64,000 nucleotides of DNA from CAADGU01 sp964467705 (GTDB lineage Bacteria; Chloroflexota; Anaerolineae; Promineifilales; Promineifilaceae), in contig CAYXUZ010000010.1 in the NCBI GenBank assembly GCA_964467705.1, positions 1 through 64,000 of the forward strand, in the 5' to 3' direction. Under the pieces are notes generated by a model. It searched no databases and was not told the origin of the DNA. It was given only the letters and a program-made list of their open reading frames with translations. Below, one piece after another: positions 36,317-43,735 of the stretch (position 1 is the first letter of the stretch; every line of letters starts with the position of its first letter). The translations under genes and the position numbers were made by a program.

Positions 36317-36428
36317 TGTCATTCCGAGCGGAGTCTGCGGAGCGAGGAATTCCTCCCTCGTATAAATGCGAGGGATTCTTCCTCGAAGACTAGCCTGCCC
36401 TGAGCTTGCCGAACGGGCCGGAATGACA
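36317..36428. repeat. MITE-like palindromic repeat, family A, copy 7 (longer centre)
   Basis: TGTCATTCCGAGCGGAGTC ... GGGCCGGAATGACA with an extra stretch AGCTTGCCGAACG near the right end. It sits between the convergent LacI-family and DUF190 genes. Confidence 0.83.
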
Positions 36429-36454
36429 CAAGAAAGTTCGGATCATTTTCTGTA

Positions 36455-36790
36455 CTATGAACTGCGATAAAAACGGACTTGCGCTTTTTCCAGGGTCGCC
36501 AGCCCGGCCTGAATTTCGCCATCAATGGAGGTGAGAAAGTTCTCCAGCTTTTCGCGGGTGTCTACAATTTCAATGATGATGGGCATATCTTCGGAGAGCC
36601 GTTCGATTTTGAAGGTGTGGATGACGCGGCTGTTGGCTCCGAAACCCATGATGCCGCGTAACACCGTCGCCCCGGCCAACCCCTGCTCCCGCGCCTGGAG
36701 CACAATCCATTCATATAAAGATTTGCCCGCGTGTTTGTCACTTTCACCAATAAAAATGCGCAGCAGGTAGCCTTCTTCAGAAAGTGTCAT
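36455..36790 (-). CDS. DUF190 protein associated with CrcB
   Basis: 111 residues, small ferredoxin-like-fold DUF190 protein: LRIFIGESDKHAGKSLYEWI, GLAGATVLRGIMGFGANSRVI, LSEDMPIIIEIVDT. DUF190 proteins are commonly encoded next to the fluoride channel CrcB and resemble PII-like signalling proteins; their exact role is not settled. Here its ATG lies 4 bases after the crcB stop on the same strand, so the two are co-expressed. That supports a role in fluoride resistance. Confidence 0.9.
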   Translation of the reverse strand: MTLSEEGYLLRIFIGESDKHAGKSLYEWIVLQAREQGLAGATVLRGIMGFGANSRVIHTFKIERLSEDMPIIIEIVDTREKLENFLTSIDGEIQAGLATLEKAQVRFYRSS

Positions 36791-36794
36791 GTCG

Positions 36795-37178
36795 TCATCT
36801 CCAAATCAGGTAAGCCAGGGTACGGCCGAACCACACGGCCGTCAGCCCCAACATGATATGCAAGCCAATGTTCACCAGCGCGAAGAGGTTTTGGCCCTCA
36901 CGCAGAAAGTTCATGCTCTCGTTGCTGAATGTCGAGAACGTGGTGAATCCCCCCAAAATGCCCACAAAAACAAACAGGCGCGTTTCGGCCGTGAACACCC
37001 CGCGTGTATCGGCCAGTTGCGAGAGAAAGCCGATAATCAGACAACCGAGGAGGTTAACTGCCAGTGTGCCATAGGGAAAGCCCACACTTTTTGAAAGTTG
37101 TTGCACATAACCGCTTACCCAATAGCGCAGCACGGTACCAATAAAACCACCCATACCAATCAAAACTATTTTACCCAC
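36795..37178 (-). CDS. crcB: CrcB fluoride ion channel (in the rlmN frame, possible internal GTG start)
   Basis: 127 residues if started at the GTG at 37178, which has AGAGGGGA just upstream. Four hydrophobic segments, MGGFIGTVLRYWVSGYV, YGTLAVNLLGCLIIGFL and GILGGFTTFSTFSNE are the CrcB/Fluc signatures (Asn of the pore and the Phe/Thr-rich filter). It exports fluoride from the cell as a dimer. Length from the GTG equals an ordinary CrcB, which favours an independently initiated product even though the frame is open through rlmN. DUF190 follows 4 bases later. Confidence 0.85.
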   Translation of the reverse strand: MGKIVLIGMGGFIGTVLRYWVSGYVQQLSKSVGFPYGTLAVNLLGCLIIGFLSQLADTRGVFTAETRLFVFVGILGGFTTFSTFSNESMNFLREGQNLFALVNIGLHIMLGLTAVWFGRTLAYLIWR

Positions 37179-38243
37179 CGATCCCCTCTTCCACCGATTG
37201 CCGATCACCACCCGATCTCGCAACTGGCCACAACCGGCCTGAATATCAATACCCCGGCGGACGCGCACGGTGCTGCTGACGCCGTAGCGGGCTAATTCGG
37301 CCTGGAACGCGGCGACCCGTTCGCGGGAAGAGGGCTGCCCGCCGTAGCCGGCGGTGGGATTGAGGGGAATGAGGTTGACATGGCATAACAGGCCATGCAG
37401 CAGTTTGCCGAGCGCCTGCGCCTGCTCCACCGTGTCATTTTCATGGGCGATGAGCGCCCATTCAAAGGTGAGGCGACGGCCGGTTTTCTGCACGTAGTAG
37501 CGGCAGGAGTCCAACACGTCGGCGATAGGCCAGCGGCGGTTGACGGGGATGAGTTTGTCGCGCTCTTCGTCGGTGGCGGCGTGCAGAGAGACGGCCAGGG
37601 GGGTCTGACGCTGCTCGTCGGCGTAGCGGCGGATGGCGGGTACGAGGCCAACGGTGCTGATGGTGATTTTGCGGGCACCCAGGTTGAAGCCGGTAGGGTC
37701 GGTGAGGCGGTCTACGGCCGTCAGTGTATTCGTATAGTTGTGCAATGGCTCGCCCATACCCATCATCACAATGTTGGTGACGTGTTCGCCCGTTTGGGCC
37801 AGTTCACGGGCAAAGTGCAGCACCTGGGCCACAATTTCGCCCACGCTGAGGTGGCGGAAGAAGCCCATTTGCCCGGTGGCGCAAAAGACGCAGCCCATGG
37901 CGCAGCCCGCCTGGGTGCTGATGCACAATGTTCGCCGCCGGTCATAGCGCATCAGCACCGTCTCAATAAATTGGCCGTCCGGCAGATGGAACAGCACTTT
38001 TTCAGTCAGACCGTCACGAGAATGTTGTTCGCTGGCGATGGGGAAGGGGGAGAGGGTGACGGCCGTACTCAACTTCTCCCGCAACCCCTTGGGCACATTC
38101 GCCATCCCCTCCACATCCGGCACATATTTCTGGTACAGCCACTCCCAGATTTGTTTAGCCCGATAAGCAGGTTCGCCCATTTCCTGAAGAATCAGTTTCA
38201 ACTGTTCAAAATCTAAATCGTATAAGTTTGGCTTTACAGTCAT
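36795..38243 (-). CDS. rlmN: RlmN reading through in frame into CrcB (482-residue fused reading frame)
   Basis: Residues 1-355 are RlmN, the radical-SAM enzyme that methylates A2503 of 23S rRNA and A37 of some tRNAs. The iron-sulphur Cys triad is in CAMGCVFC, MMGMGEPLHNY is present, and the methyl-carrying Cys lies in IDIQAGCGQL near the end. There is no stop where RlmN normally ends. The frame continues directly into a complete CrcB fluoride channel (residues about 356-482). This is either a true fusion or a lost stop with CrcB still made from an internal GTG at 37178. The start at 38243 overlaps the upstream membrane-protein gene by 4 bases (ATGA). Confidence 0.9.
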   Translation of the reverse strand: MTVKPNLYDLDFEQLKLILQEMGEPAYRAKQIWEWLYQKYVPDVEGMANVPKGLREKLSTAVTLSPFPIASEQHSRDGLTEKVLFHLPDGQFIETVLMRYDRRRTLCISTQAGCAMGCVFCATGQMGFFRHLSVGEIVAQVLHFARELAQTGEHVTNIVMMGMGEPLHNYTNTLTAVDRLTDPTGFNLGARKITISTVGLVPAIRRYADEQRQTPLAVSLHAATDEERDKLIPVNRRWPIADVLDSCRYYVQKTGRRLTFEWALIAHENDTVEQAQALGKLLHGLLCHVNLIPLNPTAGYGGQPSSRERVAAFQAELARYGVSSTVRVRRGIDIQAGCGQLRDRVVIGNRWKRGSVGKIVLIGMGGFIGTVLRYWVSGYVQQLSKSVGFPYGTLAVNLLGCLIIGFLSQLADTRGVFTAETRLFVFVGILGGFTTFSTFSNESMNFLREGQNLFALVNIGLHIMLGLTAVWFGRTLAYLIWR

Positions 38244-38725
38244 GATCGTATCTGTGTGTTTCGTTGCAATCTAAACATCGCTTTCCAACTTGAGGTGTGT
38301 TGAATCTGACGTGAGCGGATCTGAGAATTAAGAAGGGCGATAGCTTGTTCTTTTGGCTGCTTTTTCACCAGCATCAATCCAGGAATTGATAATTGTTTGT
38401 CAGGCCCATGAAATACAATGGCATTGCCCCCTTGATCGAATTCTACAGAGGCAACCTCTTCCCACAAGATTTCAAATTCCTGGTTCCAAGGCCGATAACG
38501 AATGATGTTTTCATCAAGTTCGACAATGCCAAGTTGTGTGATGGTATAAACTGAATAGATTGTGATCCCCCCGAAAAACAAGAAGCCTCCCCATAGTGTT
38601 TGCCACCAGCATAATACTGCCATTGCAGCAAAGAAAAAAACGCCAAATCCAAGAAGACCGCGAAAAATCGGATTTATCTTAAGAACAATGGGAAATTCTA
38701 TATCTGCGAGTTTTGCATCGTTCAT
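38240..38725 (-). CDS. Small two-helix membrane protein of unknown function (PH-like)
   Basis: 161 residues. Two hydrophobic segments (about 24-60) are followed by a soluble part of alternating strands (IVELDENIIRYRPWNQEFEILWEEVASVEF) that resembles the membrane-associated PH-like domains of bacterial proteins. No catalytic motif. It overlaps the HAD gene upstream and rlmN downstream by 4 bases each, so it belongs to the same transcription unit. Function unknown. Confidence 0.72.
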   Translation of the reverse strand: MNDAKLADIEFPIVLKINPIFRGLLGFGVFFFAAMAVLCWWQTLWGGFLFFGGITIYSVYTITQLGIVELDENIIRYRPWNQEFEILWEEVASVEFDQGGNAIVFHGPDKQLSIPGLMLVKKQPKEQAIALLNSQIRSRQIQHTSSWKAMFRLQRNTQIRS

Positions 38726-39525
38726 CTTAATAACGAATTTAGCTCCTGAATATCTGCAAATACATAGTCTGGTTGGGGTGCGCCTGGGCGGGCCAGTTCT
38801 TCACGGGTGCTGATGCCGGAGAGGACGAGGATGGTGTGCAGCCCGGCGGCTTGGCCGCCGGCGATGTCCGTGCTGAGGCGGTCGCCGACCATAGCCGTAT
38901 CGGCCAGGGTGCTGCCGAGCCGTTTTAAGGCTTCCTGAAACATGATAATGCCCGGCTTGCCGATGACGGTGGGCTGGACGCCGGTTGCGGCCGTCAATAA
39001 GGCCAGAAACGACCCCGCACCGGGCAGCGGGCCATATTCACTGGGCAGGCTTACGTCGGGGTTGGAACCGATGAAGTGCGCCCCGGCATTGATGCAGATG
39101 GCGGCAGCGGCAAAATCAGCATAGGTGGCTTCGCGCCACAGGCCAACGGCCGTGACCGCCGCCCGTTGACCCCCCTCCATCACATCCGCCACCGACAAAA
39201 CACGAAAACCACGCTCCCTGATCGCCTGGTGCAGCCCGTCGCCGCCGAGAACGTACACGGCCGTGTCCGGCGCATATTCCCCTTGTAAATAATCGGCCGT
39301 GGCAATGGCCGAGGTCAATATCTGCTCCGGTGTGACCGGGACGCCAAAATCGGCCAGTTTAGCCACATACTGGGCCGGGGTTTTGGAAGCATTGTTGGTT
39401 GCCAATACAAAATTGATCCCCCGCTGGCGCAGGGTATGGAAAAAGTGAGCGAGTCCGGGCACGGCCGTGTCGCCATGCCACAACACGCCGTCCATATCCA
39501 GAATGAGGTTTTTGATGTGGTTCAT
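38722..39525 (-). CDS. HAD-IIA sugar phosphatase, NagD-like
   Basis: 267 residues of HAD subfamily IIA. Nucleophile Asp in LILDMDGVLWHG, Thr in ATNNASKTP, Lys in VIGKPG and Asp pair in MVGDRLSTDI; a type IIA cap lies between motifs II and III. NagD/AraL-like enzymes dephosphorylate sugar or nucleotide phosphates with wide specificity. First gene of a minus-strand chain with the membrane protein, rlmN/crcB and DUF190. Confidence 0.9.
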   Translation of the reverse strand: MNHIKNLILDMDGVLWHGDTAVPGLAHFFHTLRQRGINFVLATNNASKTPAQYVAKLADFGVPVTPEQILTSAIATADYLQGEYAPDTAVYVLGGDGLHQAIRERGFRVLSVADVMEGGQRAAVTAVGLWREATYADFAAAAICINAGAHFIGSNPDVSLPSEYGPLPGAGSFLALLTAATGVQPTVIGKPGIIMFQEALKRLGSTLADTAMVGDRLSTDIAGGQAAGLHTILVLSGISTREELARPGAPQPDYVFADIQELNSLLR

Positions 39526-39618
39526 ATACGGCCGTGATCTTACCTCAGGAAGCTGTAAAAGGATAATGTGGCTGTGTTTTGAGATTGCGCGATTCGGAGA
39601 TTGAGTATACCCTCAACA

Positions 39619-39730
39619 TGTCATTCCGAGCGCAGTCTGCGGAGCGAGGAATCCCTCTCCTATACAATTGTGAGAGATTCCTTCCTTCGGCAGGCTCAGG
39701 ACAGGCTGTCGAATACTCCTTGGAATGACA
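39619..39730. repeat. MITE-like palindromic repeat, family A, copy 8 (longer centre)
   Basis: TGTCATTCCGAGCGCAGTC ... CTCCTTGGAATGACA, containing the added segment TTCGGCAGGCTCAGGACAGG near the right end. It is the same class of insertion as in copy 7. Confidence 0.83.
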
Positions 39731-39775
39731 CGCAAAGTTAGGATTTTTTTTACAATGTGTTGAGTCCCTCACTCT

Positions 39776-40336
39776 CTACTCTCCATACCGCTCCTCAAAT
39801 TCTTCTTTAGTCAGGCCATAGATCAGGTCGTCATAGTAACGGCCGTCAGTCAAAGCCGCCCGCCGTACTCTCCCCTCCAGCATAAAGCCCATGCTCTCAT
39901 GCAGTCGTTGGGACGCTTCATTGTAGCCATACACCTTCACCGTCACCTTCTGGTAGCGCAGTTCGCGGAAATAGTAACGCAGCACCATGATAATCGCTTC
40001 TCGCGCATAACCTTGCCGTTGAAACGGCCGTCGAATCGCAATCCCATACGTAAAATCCCCCACCCGCCGGTCACATTTGTGCGGGTCAATAGACCCAACC
40101 ATCTCGCCCGCCACTGTTTCAATCACAAAAAAGAAATTGTCTGATTCATCTGAGAACCGGGCGGTGGTCTTTTCAATCCAATCCGCCACCACCTTACGTG
40201 ACGTGGGCAACCGGATGCGATCCACCATCAGCCCCATCTCTGCATCCCGATTCCACTCGAAAAAAACAGGCGCGTCCTCCGGTTCCACCGCCCGCAAACG
40301 AAGGCGCTCACTTTCCCAATAAGTTGAATTTCCCAT
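39776..40336 (-). CDS. GNAT-family N-acetyltransferase
   Basis: 186 residues, RimJ/RimL-like: LRLRAVEPEDAPVFFEWNRD at the start, acetyl-CoA loop RRPFQRQGYAREAI, and NEASQRLHESMGFMLEGRVR near the end. The target (protein N-terminus, antibiotic or other amine) cannot be told. ATG 40336 is chosen for the GAGGAG site about 8 bases upstream; the frame extends 12 codons further without one. Confidence 0.88.
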   Translation of the reverse strand: MGNSTYWESERLRLRAVEPEDAPVFFEWNRDAEMGLMVDRIRLPTSRKVVADWIEKTTARFSDESDNFFFVIETVAGEMVGSIDPHKCDRRVGDFTYGIAIRRPFQRQGYAREAIIMVLRYYFRELRYQKVTVKVYGYNEASQRLHESMGFMLEGRVRRAALTDGRYYDDLIYGLTKEEFEERYGE

Positions 40337-40443
40337 AGAATAACTCCTCGACGCACAGGTATAGTTGCCCAATTTTAGCCAATATCGTCACATTTTTCGT
40401 TCGCATTCGTCTGTATAAACGTGAAAAGGTAGTGGCGCTATCT

Positions 40444-41076
40444 ATGAATGAAACAAATGCTGTAGAAGAACGCCTGGTTATGCAGGCAATTGCCGGCGAT
40501 ACGGCCGCCTTTGGCAGGCTGTATGAACATTACCTGAATGAAATCTATCACTTCGTTTTTTATCGCGTGCGCAGCCATCAGGAGGCGGAGGATTTGAGCG
40601 AAGGGGTCTTTTTGAAAGCCTGGCTGGCTTTAGGAGAAAACCCGCCCCAACAAATCCCCTTCCGCCTGTGGCTCTATCGCATTGCCCGCAACACAGTGGT
40701 TGACCATTACCGTGCCCGCAAAGAGCATGTGGCATTGGAAGAAGCCAGCACCGTGTTAACGCCAATGGAAGGGCCAGAAGCGTTGGTTGTACGCCGCGAG
40801 CGGCTTCAGGAATTGCAGGATAGATTTCAACAGCTCAAGGAAGAGTATCAGGACGTATTGACGTATCGTTTTATTGTGGGGCTAAGTCATGCGGAAACGG
40901 CCGTTGTCATGCAACGTAGCGAAGAAGCCGTTCGCGCCCTTCAATACCGCGCCATCACCGCCTTACGCAATTTATTGACTGTCGCCCAGGTCACCGCCAC
41001 TGGCAAAACAACCGCTAGAAACAATGGATTAACACCCAATCTCGTGTTTGTTTCCAGTACATGGGATAGTGACTGA
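40444..41076 (+). CDS. ECF-type RNA polymerase sigma factor
   Basis: 210 residues with region 2 (FGRLYEHYLNEIYHFVFYRV, AEDLSEGVFLKAW, LYRIARNTVVDHYR) and region 4 (LTYRFIVGLSHAETAVVMQRSEEAVRALQYRAI). A short tail of about 30 residues follows region 4. The next gene, 12 bases on, encodes a membrane protein with a cytoplasmic N-terminus and an extracytoplasmic FecR-like domain, the expected layout of a sigma/anti-sigma pair. Confidence 0.9.
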   Translation: MNETNAVEERLVMQAIAGDTAAFGRLYEHYLNEIYHFVFYRVRSHQEAEDLSEGVFLKAWLALGENPPQQIPFRLWLYRIARNTVVDHYRARKEHVALEEASTVLTPMEGPEALVVRRERLQELQDRFQQLKEEYQDVLTYRFIVGLSHAETAVVMQRSEEAVRALQYRAITALRNLLTVAQVTATGKTTARNNGLTPNLVFVSSTWDSD

Positions 41077-41088
41077 CGGATAAGGAAT

Positions 41089-42444
41089 ATGACCATGACT
41101 GATAAATTAACTCAAATTCTGGCTGAATGTTTGGAAGCAGTCGAAGCAGGACGCCTGACGCCGGCCGAATGTCTGGCCCAATACCCGGAATACCGGAGTG
41201 AATTAGGCGACTTGTTACAGATTGCCACCGACATACGCTCGACCCCAGTGGTGCACCCATCCCCAGAGGTGCGCCAGCGTTCGCAGGCTCACCTGTTGGC
41301 AGCGCTGCCCCCACGTGCTCCTGTTACGCCAATCCCTGCCGCAAATGGACTGGCGGCAACGGCCGTCGGTGCAGCTCTGCTCACCTTTATTGCCTGGATT
41401 CGTTTCCAACCGCAGCGTCTGGCACAGGGAGCGAAAACAGTTTCCCAACCGGCACTGGCGCTTACGTTTGCCGCTATCTTGTTGTTAGGCGTGGGTTTGC
41501 TGACGGCCGTTGGCGCGGCCCTGGCCCCCACCACCGGGCAGACCACGCAACCGGCCATCATTTCCGTGGAAGCGACTCAGGGAGTGGTGGAAGTGATGGA
41601 CGCGAATGGAAAATGGACGCCTCTGGCAAAGGGAGCGACTGTGACCGCGAATGATAGGCTGCGTACCGGGCCGGATGCCAGCGCCAGGGTTGTTTTTGCC
41701 GACGGCCGTGTCGCCACCATCGGTCCCAGCACCGAAGTTGCCCTGGAGGAATTGGTGCGCCAGGAATTTGACCTGTTCCAGGTTATGACCCCCACACTGA
41801 CCAGCACGCCAACCGTGACCATGACACCGACAGAAACAATCACGCCCACCGTCACCGTCACACCGACCGTGACTGTTACGCCGACCGTGACCGTAACCCC
41901 CACTGTGACCGTAACGCCAACAGGGACCATGACGCCCACCATCACTCCTGGCGACATGGTGACAATTTGCCACAAACCCGGCACACCTGCCGAACAGACA
42001 ATGACTTTACCGGCGGCAGCCATCGGCGGACACCTGGGCCACGGCGACACACTCGGCCCCTGTCCTGACGCCACACCTGCACCGCCGCCATCATCCACAC
42101 CGGGCAATGGTGGTACCGTCACCGTTTGTCATAAACCCGGTACCCCGGCGCAGCAAACGATGACATTGCCGGAAGCGGCGCTGAACGGTCACCTGCGTCA
42201 TGGGGATACATCAGGGCCTTGCCCGGATGCGTCGCCAACTGCGCCGCCGCCCGCCCCCAGCCCCACATCACCGCCGCCGGGGCCAGGCCCGACAGCCCCA
42301 CCGCCGCCACCCCCACCGGGTAATGGAGGCATGGTCACAATCTGCCACAAACCGGGCACACCGGCCCAGCAGACAATGACCGTACCGCAGGCGGCGCTGG
42401 CAGGCCATCTGAATCATGGTGACACACTCGGCACCTGTCCCTAA
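41089..42444 (+). CDS. Membrane FecR-like putative anti-sigma factor with Thr-Pro stalk and three CHKPG repeats
   Basis: 451 residues. The cytoplasmic N-terminal part (about 1-90) has LTPAECLAQYPEYRSELGDLL, seen in several ECF partners. A hydrophobic membrane segment lies around 120-147. A FecR-like domain follows (VVEVMDANGKWTPL, LRTGPDASARVVFADGRVATIG). Then comes a stalk of about ten TPTVTV units and three copies of a roughly 35-residue unit: [VI]C-HKPGTPA-QTMT-P-AA-GHL-HGDT-G-CP. Each copy keeps two Cys and three His, so it may bind metal or form a disulphide. Cys/Pro-rich linkers separate the copies. Probably holds the preceding sigma factor until an outside signal is felt; its ligand is unknown. 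Confidence 0.8.
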   Translation: MTMTDKLTQILAECLEAVEAGRLTPAECLAQYPEYRSELGDLLQIATDIRSTPVVHPSPEVRQRSQAHLLAALPPRAPVTPIPAANGLAATAVGAALLTFIAWIRFQPQRLAQGAKTVSQPALALTFAAILLLGVGLLTAVGAALAPTTGQTTQPAIISVEATQGVVEVMDANGKWTPLAKGATVTANDRLRTGPDASARVVFADGRVATIGPSTEVALEELVRQEFDLFQVMTPTLTSTPTVTMTPTETITPTVTVTPTVTVTPTVTVTPTVTVTPTGTMTPTITPGDMVTICHKPGTPAEQTMTLPAAAIGGHLGHGDTLGPCPDATPAPPPSSTPGNGGTVTVCHKPGTPAQQTMTLPEAALNGHLRHGDTSGPCPDASPTAPPPAPSPTSPPPGPGPTAPPPPPPPGNGGMVTICHKPGTPAQQTMTVPQAALAGHLNHGDTLGTCP

Positions 42445-42463
42445 CTGACCATTGCGTCTGGTC

Positions 42464-42503
42464 AAGACCCTGAGGGTTTCCCAAAATCCTCAGGGTCTTT
42501 TTT
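42464..42503. terminator. Bidirectional terminator between convergent genes
   Basis: Stem AAGACCCTGAGG (42464-42475) with CCTCAGGGTCTT (42488-42499), then T's to 42503. It serves the FecR-like gene and the convergent SDR. The same hairpin word recurs at 56725-56759. Confidence 0.8.
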
Positions 42504-42505
42504 AT

Positions 42506-43270
42506 TCAAGCCGCCGTATTGCCACCATCAACCGGTAGTAAGACGCCAGTGACAAATGAAGCATCATCACACGCCAGAAATAGCACGACTTTAGCCACCT
42601 CCTCTGCGTGCCCTACGCGCCCTAAGGGCAGCGCCGCACCGGTTTCGGTCAACGCTTGGGCAACCGTTACCGGGTCGCTATCCTCAAAGTACCCTTTTTC
42701 CACCCAGCGTTCTACAAAAGTGTCGCCCGGACAAACAGCGTTTACACGAATGTTTTCGCGGGCATGATCCAATGCCAGGGCGCGGGTCATTTGCACTACC
42801 GCCCCTTTGCTGACGCAGTAAGCCAGCGCATTTTTGCCGCCCACCAGTCCCCAGTCGGACGCATTGTTGATGATGACGCCGCTGCCCTGCGCCCGAAAAT
42901 GGGGTAATACCAGGCGGCTCATCTGCCACACGGCCGTCACGTTCACATCCATCGTCGCCTGCCACGTTTCTAACGAGGTGGTCTCGGCTGTACCACTGGT
43001 GACGATGCCGGCGTTGTTGAACAGGATGTCTACACGGCCGTACCGCGCCACCGTCTCTGCCACACACCGTTCACAATCTGCCTGCCGGGTGTGGTCGGCA
43101 TAAATGTAGTGGGCCTCTGGCCCAATTTCCTGAGCCAACATCACCCCTTTTTCCTGGCGACGCCCGGTAAAGGCAACCCGCGCCCCTTCCTGCCCAAATA
43201 ACCGCACCGTGGCTGCGCCAATGCCCGACGTACCCCCGGTGATCAAAGCTACTTTGTTTTGTAAACGCAT
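42506..43270 (-). CDS. Short-chain dehydrogenase/reductase
   Basis: 254-residue classical SDR: TGGTSGIGAAT, NNAGIVTSG, Ser in IINNASDWGLVGG, Tyr-x3-Lys as YCVSKGA, and LLPVDGG at the end. Resembles 3-oxoacyl-ACP reductase- and glucose dehydrogenase-like SDRs; the substrate is not evident. A stand-alone minus-strand gene next to the amylase promoter region. Confidence 0.85.
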   Translation of the reverse strand: MRLQNKVALITGGTSGIGAATVRLFGQEGARVAFTGRRQEKGVMLAQEIGPEAHYIYADHTRQADCERCVAETVARYGRVDILFNNAGIVTSGTAETTSLETWQATMDVNVTAVWQMSRLVLPHFRAQGSGVIINNASDWGLVGGKNALAYCVSKGAVVQMTRALALDHARENIRVNAVCPGDTFVERWVEKGYFEDSDPVTVAQALTETGAALPLGRVGHAEEVAKVVLFLACDDASFVTGVLLPVDGGNTAA

Positions 43271-43292
43271 GTCATCTCCTGTTTAAAAATGG

Positions 43293-43380
43293 GATCACGG
43301 ATGACACGGATTTGACGGATTCTCGCGGATTTTTTGCTTCTCCGTGCAAATCCGTCTCCTCCGTCAAATCTGTGCCTCGA
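43293..43380. repeat. Palindromic word repeat, family C, copy 2
   Basis: ATCACGGATGACACGGATTT on the left, AAATCCGTCTCCTCCGTC and AAATCTGTGCC on the right, a partly complementary pair of arms with the same words as 34962-35065. Confidence 0.65.
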
Positions 43381-43463
43381 TGCCAATCGCAGTTTACCCC
43401 ACCACTTGGGCAACGCAACCGTCACCCCTTCACCCTGTCACCCCCTCACCTTGTCATTTGCCG

Positions 43464-43492
43464 TTGACGGCCGTACCCACCCATGATATAGT
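43464..43492 (+). promoter_or_regulatory. Sigma-70-type promoter of the amylase gene
   Basis: -35 TTGACG (43464-43469), 17-base spacer, -10 TATAGT (43487-43492). Same -10 as the galactan promoter, and again immediately followed by a palindrome. Confidence 0.78.
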
Positions 43493-43522
43493 TGACACAT
43501 CAACGGTTGATACATCAACTAT
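43488..43522. promoter_or_regulatory. LacI-like operator array over the amylase promoter
   Basis: 35-bp imperfect palindrome centred at 43505: arms ATAGTTGACACATCAAC and GTTGATACATCAACTAT, with 14 of 17 positions complementary. The unit GTTGA-N4-TCAAC appears twice and ATCAAC-G-GTTGAT lies at the centre, suggesting two overlapping dimer sites for a LacI-type regulator. Confidence 0.7.
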
Positions 43523-43735
43523 ATGTGTGTGCATTTTGATAAGGCAAATTGACACACTTTCCCATTTCCCAACATGAAACCGGTATTGTTTATCGTCTGC
43601 CACCCCACAGGATGGCAGCAAAATCCCACCGCAATCTAAAAGCCTGCTCAGACTTGGGTCAAGTCCGAACAGGCTTTTTTGTTTTATCTGTAACGCGATT
43701 TGCCAAATCGCGCACCCTTGATGAAGGAGAGAGAT
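43523..43735 (+). promoter_or_regulatory. Long 5' leader of the amylase mRNA
   Basis: About 210 bases between the promoter/operator and the start codon. It holds a small hairpin (CTGCCA...TGGCAG at about 43597-43618), an in-frame mini reading frame of 21 codons (43574-43639) without a ribosome site, and then the terminator at 43638-43680. No known riboswitch was recognised. Confidence 0.55.
43638..43681 (+). terminator. Intrinsic terminator in the amylase leader (possible attenuator)
   Basis: Arms AAAGCCTGCTCAGACTTG and CAAGTCCGAACAGGCTTT pair at 16 of 18 positions with a G-T rich centre, followed by six or more T. It stands downstream of the promoter and 55 bases before the start codon, so it must be read through for the gene to be expressed. 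Confidence 0.75.

Noticed and set aside
41800..41940. Regular short repeats (ACCGTNACNGTNACNCC) resembling a small CRISPR array
   Set aside because: They are in frame and encode the Thr-Pro stalk of the FecR-like protein. The units are contiguous with no unique spacers.
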